In this document: piece by piece, positions 56,783 through 64,000 of the stretch
Position numbering within the stretch: the first letter of the stretch is position 1
Layout of the letters: every line of letters starts with the position of its first letter
NCBI GenBank assembly: GCA_002102555.1
Contig: MCFL01000009.1
Coordinates: 1-64,000, forward strand
Length of the DNA: 64,000 nt
Direction of reading: 5' to 3'
From: Catenaria anguillulae PL171
Taxonomy: Eukaryota > Blastocladiomycota > Blastocladiomycetes > Blastocladiales > Catenariaceae
Notes under the pieces: model-generated
Told to the model about the DNA's origin: nothing
The model's input: the letters and a program-made list of their open reading frames with translations, nothing else
Database searches by the model: none
Translations under genes and position numbers: made by a program

Positions 56783-58068
56783 TCACGGTCTTGACCTTGA
56801 CGACGCCAAAGTCCCGAGCGACCGCAAGCTTCTGGCCCCACGCTCCGTTGGCGGCGGCGGATCCGCCAGGTACACCACCTCTGTTCCATCGTCGTCATTG
56901 CCAACATGAATCAGCCCCGACTGGGAGGCCGCCGCGGCAACGGGTGGTGGCGCAATGTACAAGAGAGACACCGTGTCGAGGTTGCCGAGCGCGGAATCGG
57001 GAGGAGCAAGTGCAGTACTTGGTGAGATGGGAGGAGGCGTCGTGATGTTGGGATTTGTCTTGAGCTCCTGATCTGAATCGGGTTGTGGAGGGCGCACCGG
57101 TTCGCTTGCATTTGCAGCTGCCAATGGGAGTGATTCCGACATACCTGTCGATGCGAACGGTTGTCTACGTCGACGACGATACACCATGATTGCCTATCAT
57201 GGGGACACAGATGAATAAATCTCGGAAACATTCAACAATGAAAAGGGACAAACAAAATGTCAACGATGAAATGCGTACCATCCCGATCACGACGGCACCG
57301 ACGGCACCAGCGACTGTACTGAGAAAAGCCACCGACTGGCCGTCCCATTTGAAGGCATCTGCATCTGCACCTCCGACAGCAACAGGCAATGGAGTGAACT
57401 GAGACGACCTAAAATTGAATGAATACCATGCATCGACATGTTGATCACACGCGCAAATCAAGTGAGACATGTTGGACGGTACTCACATACCACTCAAACG
57501 CCAACCCCATGCCTTGCTGTTGCTCTTTGACCTTGATAATCGCAACGGGTGCATGAGCTATGCCCGTCACATTTGTATAGTACCGACCGCCGAGCATCAC
57601 GATCTGGTCGCCAACGACCACGCACGCCTGATCCACAACCTGCGCGTACCCCGAGTTTGTATCCATAAATGACCCGTCCACGGTCGCATTTCGCCAAGCA
57701 CCGAGACTCGATGGTAGAGCGTCAGTGTACATGATGAGCGGCATGCTCATGTCCATGTCGGGGGGATATCCGTCAATTGCAATCAGGAATGATTTACCTG
57801 AGGGTGAGGTGAATGCGACGGTGCGGTGTGCATACCGGTATGGTGTGGATCGTGGCGAGGGCGGCACAGACGACAGAGGGTCGCGAGGCGAATCGGTTTG
57901 GATCTGGGTCCAGACATTGCCAATGGGTTCGTACAGCCATACATCGGAAAAGGCGTGCTGTATTGTGGCTTCAGCCGGAGTGTCGCCACCAGTGAGGATC
58001 CAGTGTGTCGAGTTGAAGCGCACAAATGAGCCGCGCGTGCGAATGGGCGGAAAAGTCCCATTGGACAT
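56783..58068 (-). CDS. Kelch beta-propeller membrane protein, copy 2, 5'-truncated
   Basis: 372 aa from the ATG at 58068, in exons 57491-58068, 57279-57408 and 56783-57193 (phases agree; the first donor is a consensus gtatgt). It starts with the second half of the propeller (TRGSFVRFNSTHWILTGGDT, then SDVWLYEPIGNVWTQIQ, QACVVVGDQIVMLGGRYY) and has no signal peptide or first half, which its paralogs encode upstream. Span: SVAFLSTVAGAVGAVVIGM/AIMVYRRRRRQ, created by splicing. The tail contains TVSLLYIAP and GTEVVYLAD. Upstream of 58068 is only divergent promoter sequence and kelch copy 3. Without a signal peptide it may be non-functional or use an unseen upstream exon. Intact reading frame argues for some remaining use. 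Confidence 0.7.
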
Positions 58069-58569
58069 TTTGGGAGCCTGATAGACACCACCAGAGTAGC
58101 GCGGCGACTCGGATAGCGAGCTCTGCTGCTGTTGTTTTTGGTATCATCGTTAGTTGTAGGTTGTAGGCGGCGGTAGGCATTCTTTTAACACGGGAGCTAA
58201 CTCAGGCATGTCACCATTATGATCGGCTGTGGCTGAGAGTCCTCCGGAGGTTTTAGCCTCGTATGCCAACCGGCAAAATAAAAGCGGCAACTCAGCTGCA
58301 TAGATGCTGACGGCATTTTTCTGGCAATATGGACGCCACAGCGTGCCCACCTGATCAGATGTATTTCTTCATGTGATCGATGTACATAGACGTTTCTATC
58401 AATGCGCATTGGATCCGTACCAACGGCCGTTCGCGGGGTCTGCGAGCGACGAGGACGGACCGAAGATGAATACAAGAAACATTTACATGATTTCAATCGG
58501 ACAATGCATGAATCATAAATCAATAGATGCACTGGGTCGGAGCAATCGACCTCAACCAATGCAACAAAA
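58069..58569. other. Divergent region between kelch copies 2 and 3
   Basis: About 500 bp, too short to contain the missing first half of copy 2. A possible short exon (SSLSESPRYSGGVYQAPK) precedes the copy 2 ATG in frame, ending at a cagcag acceptor-like site near 58122. Confidence 0.45.
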
Positions 58570-60632
58570 ATGTGGATTCGCCTCGTGTTCATCTTGCTGT
58601 TCGCTTGCCTCGCGGCCGTTGGCGGCCGTCTCGTTTCCGTTTCTGCGCAGGTTGCCGCCCAACCGCCAGAACCAGAGCCATTCTTTTTGGCCGGCTCCTC
58701 GGCCATCTTCTTTCCCGAAGAAGCCCGTGTACTCATCTTTGGCGGGTTCAAGAGCTTTCTCAGCAACCTCACTGCCCTCGAGCTCGACATGTCCAAGTCA
58801 TTTCCGCATGTCCGAGCCAGTCTCCCGATCAAGGCCATAAACCAGCTCCAGCTTGCCGAGCCGACACAGTATCTGTCCCATGGGTCCGGGTCAACTCCAA
58901 CTCTCAGAGTGGTTCAGGAAAGTACGACATTGCCCTCTTTGGCGGCGTTGCGCCCGCGGAGAATCCAAACAACACGTGATCCGTGACCCAGCGAGGCATT
59001 CCAAAGGTTTACCGGTGCTCGCTTGGATCCAAAGTGGACCCAGCGACGGGAAACAAGGCACTCGTGTACCCAGACTCGCTGCAGTATCAAGCTTCAGCCT
59101 TTGCAGCCAGTGCGCTGAGTTCCACATCGTATGCGGTAGCTTTGTCCGCCATGACGGTCCAAAACGCTTCTGCCCTCGCGCTTGTCAGTTATCATGCGAG
59201 TTCCAATTCATCTGAGGTGCCGTTTCTCATGTACATGAATGGGGTATGGACTCACTCATCTTTGTTTCCCGTGCGAAAGGGCCTACCGATTCGCTAACCT
59301 CGACCTTGTCACTTGTCACTGGGAATGCAGACGGGCTCTTGATCCAACGTCCAAAGAACCAGCAGACCCAACAACCGCCTCCGGGTACTGCCGGCTCATT
59401 CGCTCGCCTCAACAACACGCATTACATCCTCACGGGAGGCTCCATCACTACAACGTCGCGTAGCCCGACCCATGTGGACGTGTGGCTCTACGAAACAGCT
59501 TCCGACATTTGGACTGCGATTACGTCAATGAACTGCCACCGCATCTTGTGGACCACGAGACCGTCACTTACACTGCTCCTTCGGGAAGGCGCTACGTGAT
59601 TCTTGTCGTCTCCAGCTCGCCCGAAAACAAGTACATGTTCACGTATGCCCTTCAAGACAGGCTCGACAAGTGGATCCAAGTTCCCGACCTGTCATCGACT
59701 TTCAGGGCTTGGTCCACGTTTACTCAAGCAACTGTGTTGGTCGGGGATCAGCTGTTGCTCATTGGACCAGTGCTGACCAAGAATTCAGGCAAAGACGGGT
59801 CGGCCCTGACGTTTGGCGTTCACAAGATTGAGGAAAAGGCAGTGGGCGTGCTGAGCTTCAATACGTACGGTTTCCTCATGATTTCTCGCTTGCCGTGCAT
59901 GCGTCTCCAGAAAACAACTCATGCTGCCCCTTTTATCAAGCACAGGATGAATAACTTCACTGCACTTGCAACATCTTCTCCGCCACCTGAAGGTTTGCCG
60001 TCGCAGCAGTCATCCGCACCTGATAACCCAGCCAATCCAATCGTCGCGATTGCCGTTTCCGCTGCACTTGTCCTTGGTCTCGCTGTATGCATCTCCACCA
60101 TGTCGACTCGACGCGTTTCTCCTTGCTGACACACACAAGCCTGCACGCATCACATCAGGGAATCATCTTGTTCCGCCATCGACAACGCAAACATGGTCTG
60201 GGCCAACAAGGCACAACCACAGACATTGACTCAAGCGATGGACCCAAAGTGGCCGACGATCCCAACACCATGGATGACTCCGTGGATGCCGCGTCACCAA
60301 AGACCCAAGCAAGCACGCTGCTCCTCCCCCCATCTCACGCACCAGCGACCGTTCAGTCGGATTGGGTTAGTCTACGGTCGACGACGCTGTACATTGGATC
60401 CACCCCAGCGGCATATCGCCTGGCTCATCAAGATCTCGAGACGCTGTATCTCATGGACCGACCACCTCATGGACGACCGCCTGTTGCCGAGGGCGACCAG
60501 CACGCCGCTGAGCGTGGTATTCCGGAGGTTGTGACGCTCGAATTGCCGGCATTGTCGCTTCCGTCGAGAACCGAAAGACCCGCCGCTGCACATGGAGAGG
60601 TGTGTGATGAGGAGGTTGTGTACTTGGCGTGA
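58570..60632 (+). pseudogene. Kelch beta-propeller membrane protein, copy 3, disrupted
   Basis: Same architecture as copy 4: signal peptide (MWIRLVFILLFACLAAVGGR), LDMSKSF, AEPTQYL, kelch blades, a span (IVAIAVSAALVLGLA/GIILFRHR, completed by splicing) and a tail with TLYIGS, ETLYLMD and a terminal EEVVYLA. The reading frame is broken: a one-base loss near 58872 (between PTQYL and VPWV), a TGA at 58977-58979 inside sequence that still aligns to copy 4, and another frame change near 59515-59540 (between SDIWTAI and VNELPPHL). An intron probably lies around 59240-59340. I do not write out a repaired protein. The tail frame is intact, so decay is recent or confined to the extracellular half. Confidence 0.75.
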
Positions 60633-60934
60633 ACACGTCTTGAAAAGGACTGATGAGATGGATACATGTGGTCATCATTCATGGCCAAAACAAACATCAC
60701 TACAAAGAGAGGAAGGAGCGAAATGGTGGGAAATGTCTATTAAACACATGATGTCAACGAAATGCGATCAAGGGGGGCCACAGTGGCAACACAATGGGAC
60801 GGAAGGAAGCGACAACTGCTGTGGGGTAGAGCTCTAAGACTTACACATTGCACAGCAAAACCACCCACGAAATAAGAAAAACAAATGCACACAAACTCAA
60901 CAAATTGAAAGCTCCCGGCTTTGACAATCTGCCA
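60633..60934. other. Convergent 3' flanks of kelch copies 3 and 4
   Basis: No gene or recognisable motif; purine-rich on the plus strand. Confidence 0.5.
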
Positions 60935-63073
60935 TCAGTATGGTCGCCCCGGCTGCTGCTGCTGCGTCTGCGCCGGCTGCGCGGGCAGCTGCCCGCCAAG
61001 ATACAAAACCTCCTCTTCCTCTCCCTGAACGTGCTGCACGGGCTGCTGGGGAATCGGCATGGACGTCATAATCATCCCTTGCGCGGGCGCGCCGGGCGCG
61101 GGCGGGGCGCTCGGCACCGTCTGCACTGGAGCCTGAGGCATCATGAACACTTGCTGCCCCTGCTGCGGTTGTTGCCCAGGGTACCATCCCGCAAGCTTGT
61201 CGGCGCCGTCCGCTGCGTCGCCGGGCTTGGCGGCGGGCGCGGGCGGGCCCATGGGCGGGGCAATTCCCGACACGGGGAACGCGGGCGTGGGTGACTGAGG
61301 CGGGTGTGGCGGGAGGTACGCAATGGGCATTTGCGCGGCGGGATAGGGGGCGGGGCCTGACAGGTGGGATGTTGGGGGTGGAGATTGTGGGTAGCTGGCT
61401 GGGGTTTGGGATTGTGCGGCTGACATGTACGACATGCGCGGATCGTATGCTTGTTGTTGCGGTTGCGGTTGGGGAATGGACGACGACATGTACGACATGC
61501 GGTTGTCGACCATGGGTTGCTGTTGCGGTTGCGGTTGCTGGTATTGAGGTTGGTACAATTGAGCGGGCTGTTGTTGCTGCTGCTGCTGCATGACGGGCGG
61601 TTGTTGCTGGGTAAACTGTTGATGCACATTGGGTGCTGGTGCAAACACGGTTGCGGGCTGTTGCGGGGAAACCACCGACGGCGGACCGGATGGCGGCACC
61701 GTCGAATTGCTGGCGTTGTTGCTGAGCGGCTTGTGCTGCGCGGCCGTGTTCTTTTTCGACCGTTTGAACCACAAGAATCCGGCCACGGCAACGCCCACGA
61801 CGGCCATGCCGACGAGAATGCCAACGAGCGTCATTGAGGTTCCGCCACTGGTCCCGCCTGACGTCGTGTCACCACCAGTGGCGCTGCCCGATCCTGTCGT
61901 GGGCTTGCCGTCGTCGCCACCCGCAGGCACATAGTTTTCGGCCCATTCGAAAGCGAGCGACCCGGGGCTCGACTCCTTGGCCTTGAGCACAACGACAGAC
62001 GCAAACTTGTCAAATTGCTGGGGATCCAAGCTCACGCCAAACATGACAATCTGGTCGCCAATGACCACGGGCGATTGGTTCACCATGTATGTCAAATCGG
62101 CCTTGCCCTCGACCGATTGGGCCCGTTTCCAGTTGAACCCGGATGCGCCCGACGCAGGCAACTCGGTGTATTCGAAAAGCGAGCGGGCAGAGTCGCCGCC
62201 GATTTGCACAATGTACGACTTGGACGATCCCGTGGGCTTTACAACGACCGTCTGGTGGTTGTACCGTGCGTTGGTCAAGTTGCCTGCAGGCGACCAAGTG
62301 TTTGTCTGCAAGTCATAGATCCAGGCATCGGCCATGGGTAAGTTGTTTTGGTACCCACCGGAAAGCATGAGTCGGCGAGAATCGAGGCGAGCAAGCGACC
62401 CAAGCTGCCTACGTGGCGGGCGAGCGGATCCTGGAGCCACAGTCACATTCTTGAGCGATTTGGAGTCATCGAAGACACGCAGTTCGTCGGTTTCGAGGTT
62501 TGTAAAGTAGGAAAAGCCGCCAAACAGGTAGGTTTTCCCATCGTCGACGCCGCCGGCAATGGTGGCGAGCGTGTAGCAGGGCGCTTGGACATTGTACACA
62601 AACTGGCGAGTCGAGATGGCATCGACACTGGCGCCGTCGTTGTTCACCTTGGCCTCGTAAATGGCCGAGGCGGGAATGACCCCATTGACGTTGACAGAAG
62701 TGGATGAGGTTGCGTTGGAGACGATGCCGCCAAACAGGGCCACGTCCGACCCGGAACTGGACACCCAGGGGATCAGGTACTGTGTGCCGGTGGGCAGCTG
62801 GACCGACGACAGCGTCGAGAAGGGCGCGGCGTTGGTGGCAAATGGCTTGGACATGTCGAGGGAAGTGATGGTGCGAAAGTACGTGGGCCGGGTGGCGCCG
62901 CCAAACAGCAGGGCACGGCGGGACTTTGGGAAGTACACTGCGCCGGCGCCCGGGTGGACGGCCTGCGAGTGGGCGTGCCGCGGGACCAGACCGGCCAGCA
63001 AGCTGACAATGACAAGTAGGACGGCCGGTAGCGACGGTGATGATGATGCTGATGATGATGATGAAGTCTTCAT
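60935..63073 (-). CDS. Kelch beta-propeller type I membrane protein, copy 4
   Basis: 712 aa, no intron, from the ATG at 63073; the upstream frame to 63127 is not needed. Signal peptide (SLPAVLLVIVSLLAGLVPRH). Extracellular kelch blades: AVYFPKSRRALLFGGATRP, TSLDMSKPF, GKTYLFGGFSYFT, RRLMLSGGYQNN, DAWIYDLQTNTWSPAGN, YNHQTVVVKPTG, QSPVVIGDQIVMFGVSL. A Gly/Thr-rich stalk, a span (MTLVGILVGMAVVGVAVAGFLWF) and a 230-residue Gln/Pro/Tyr/Met-rich cytoplasmic tail, which has EEEEVLYLGG near its end and repeated YMSxxxP-type segments (RMSYMSSSIPQPQ, RMSYMSAAQSQ). It is the longest copy and the only one without introns, where copy 1 has one. It is presumably functional. Confidence 0.87.
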   Translation of the reverse strand: MKTSSSSSASSSPSLPAVLLVIVSLLAGLVPRHAHSQAVHPGAGAVYFPKSRRALLFGGATRPTYFRTITSLDMSKPFATNAAPFSTLSSVQLPTGTQYLIPWVSSSGSDVALFGGIVSNATSSTSVNVNGVIPASAIYEAKVNNDGASVDAISTRQFVYNVQAPCYTLATIAGGVDDGKTYLFGGFSYFTNLETDELRVFDDSKSLKNVTVAPGSARPPRRQLGSLARLDSRRLMLSGGYQNNLPMADAWIYDLQTNTWSPAGNLTNARYNHQTVVVKPTGSSKSYIVQIGGDSARSLFEYTELPASGASGFNWKRAQSVEGKADLTYMVNQSPVVIGDQIVMFGVSLDPQQFDKFASVVVLKAKESSPGSLAFEWAENYVPAGGDDGKPTTGSGSATGGDTTSGGTSGGTSMTLVGILVGMAVVGVAVAGFLWFKRSKKNTAAQHKPLSNNASNSTVPPSGPPSVVSPQQPATVFAPAPNVHQQFTQQQPPVMQQQQQQQPAQLYQPQYQQPQPQQQPMVDNRMSYMSSSIPQPQPQQQAYDPRMSYMSAAQSQTPASYPQSPPPTSHLSGPAPYPAAQMPIAYLPPHPPQSPTPAFPVSGIAPPMGPPAPAAKPGDAADGADKLAGWYPGQQPQQGQQVFMMPQAPVQTVPSAPPAPGAPAQGMIMTSMPIPQQPVQHVQGEEEEVLYLGGQLPAQPAQTQQQQPGRPY

Positions 63074-63489
63074 GATGGTGATTGGTTGGTTTCCATGGCT
63101 GAGAGAGAGCAGCATAGCAATTAGCAATTAGCAATACGCTGGTGTCGTATGCTGAGCTCTGCCATCGAGTCCTATTCCCAAAGCATTGCGGCAAACCTGT
63201 TGACCCGACATGCCCGCACCCTGCCAGTCGCGCCAGCAGCGCCCATGGCCTTGCCTGCGATTTGTCGTGCCGCAAACGCCTGGCCAGTGTTCAGCCGTGG
63301 CGTGCCAGTCTTGTCCCAGCACCAGCCAATCACTGATCGTGATTGGCCAACAATTTTCCGGCGGGTCGAGCCATGCATCCATTGATGAGGACAAGTGTTT
63401 TTATTTTAATACACATTAAGAAAACAGCCTCGAGTTTGACAAGAACGATTGCAAAACACAAAAAGCGAGAGGCATCCATCACGTGCAAC
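63074..63489. other. Intergenic region
   Basis: Upstream of kelch copy 4 and downstream of the UBA gene. Short open frames only. Confidence 0.5.
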
Positions 63490-64000
63490 TTACTCGACAC
63501 TAGCCCCCTCCTCACCGCTCGTCGTGTCCTTGCCCGCCTGCTCCTCTCTGGCACCCATCCTGGCCACCACCAGCTCCACAGCGGCATCCAAGTCGCCCTT
63601 GGCCTGGACCAACGCGCTCGCAGACAAGGCACGGTCAAACCCCATGTCCAGCATGTGCTGCAGCTGGGCCGGGAATGTCTCTTGCAGTGCCGCGGGCGTC
63701 GCTTGCGACATTGGCTGGACAAGCGGAGTCGACGTGGCCTGTGCAGGTGGTTGGTCGTGCGTGGAAAACGTGATGCTGGCACCGTGCTGACGAGCAAATG
63801 CGAGCAGGGACGAGATGCTTGCGTTGGCCGATGGCGACGCCGGTCGATCCACGCCTGTCGCACCAGTGGTCGCAGCGACGGGTGCCGATTGGCTAGTGGG
63901 AGAAGGCGGACCAAGCGATGAGCGGCGCACAATGTTGACTCGCAATTGGCGTGTTGGCGACGTGGCCGAGGATCGAGTGGGCAAAGCAGATGCGTCCGAG
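63490..64000 (-). CDS. UBA-domain protein, partial (5' end beyond window)
   Basis: Minus-strand frame open to the right edge, at least 170 codons. The last 80 residues hold a ubiquitin-associated domain: FPAQLQHMLDMGFDRALSAS, then ALVQAKGDLDAAVELVVARM, with the MGF loop and the C-terminal AVE.L helix of UBA. Upstream is Ser/Pro/Thr-rich linker (VRRSSLGPPSPTSQSAPVAA) with one helical part (SISSLLAFARQHGASITF). After the UBA comes an acidic tail. It resembles ubiquilin/Dsk2-type or UBA-adaptor proteins, but the diagnostic N-terminal domain is outside the window. Confidence 0.75.
   Translation of the reverse strand, partial: SDASALPTRSSATSPTRQLRVNIVRRSSLGPPSPTSQSAPVAATTGATGVDRPASPSANASISSLLAFARQHGASITFSTHDQPPAQATSTPLVQPMSQATPAALQETFPAQLQHMLDMGFDRALSASALVQAKGDLDAAVELVVARMGAREEQAGKDTTSGEEGASVE

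Overview
The window is nuclear DNA of a zoosporic, early-diverging fungus. Evidence: about 27 protein genes, most broken by short introns (50-120 bp, GT-AG); a fungal-type mitochondrial ribosomal protein (mL41), PPG1 phosphatase, Rco1-like and chitin deacetylase genes; and, beside them, families rare or absent in yeasts and moulds (phenylalanine hydroxylase, an ADAM metalloprotease, a Tmc-type multi-PAS membrane protein, an E(z)/PRC2 methyltransferase). An ankyrin-like gene rich in 'WW' motifs also fits. Blastocladiomycota (Allomyces/Catenaria relatives) is my best guess, by inference. No prokaryotic features, CRISPR, rRNA or tRNA genes were seen. I spliced the gene models by hand; coordinates may be off by a base or two where noted.

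Layout. 0-9 kb: a partial hypothetical gene at the left edge, an M14 carboxypeptidase, a type II membrane protein with a degenerate GH20 (hexosaminidase) fold, and a small secreted protein (all minus). 9.5-12 kb: ADAM protease (+). 12.8-15.7 kb: a Ser/Pro-rich protein and mitochondrial mL41 (minus). 16.5-23.8 kb: a 2300-residue Tmc-like PAS-domain receptor (+). 24-29 kb: a rhodanese-dual specificity phosphatase and an MFS transporter (minus). 30.3-34.7 kb: PPG1 phosphatase and E(z) methyltransferase in tandem (+). 35-40.8 kb: a hairpin-type membrane protein, a secreted somatomedin-B-like protein, and a frameshifted ankyrin-like gene. 41-47.7 kb: biotin synthase, an Ala/Gly-rich membrane protein, a phenylalanine hydroxylase with a mitochondrial-type leader, and a GPI-type secreted protein. 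48-54 kb: a small hydrophilic protein, an Rco1-like double-PHD chromatin protein, and a chitin deacetylase. 54.5-63.1 kb: four paralogous kelch beta-propeller genes in alternating orientation. Right edge: the 3' part of a UBA-domain gene.

Common themes. Many products enter the secretory pathway or act at the cell surface (carboxypeptidase, ADAM, GH20-like protein, chitin deacetylase, small Kex2-processed proteins, GPI proteins, kelch receptors, Tmc). Others are signalling or chromatin regulators (MKP, PPG1, E(z), Rco1). The most novel item is the four-member kelch cluster. Three of its members carry a repeated acidic/Val/Leu-Tyr-Leu motif in the predicted cytoplasmic tail. One copy is a frameshifted pseudogene and one has lost its 5' half, so the family appears to be turning over rapidly. 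The GH20-like membrane protein, which keeps the fold signatures but lacks the catalytic Asp-Glu pair, is the second most interesting.
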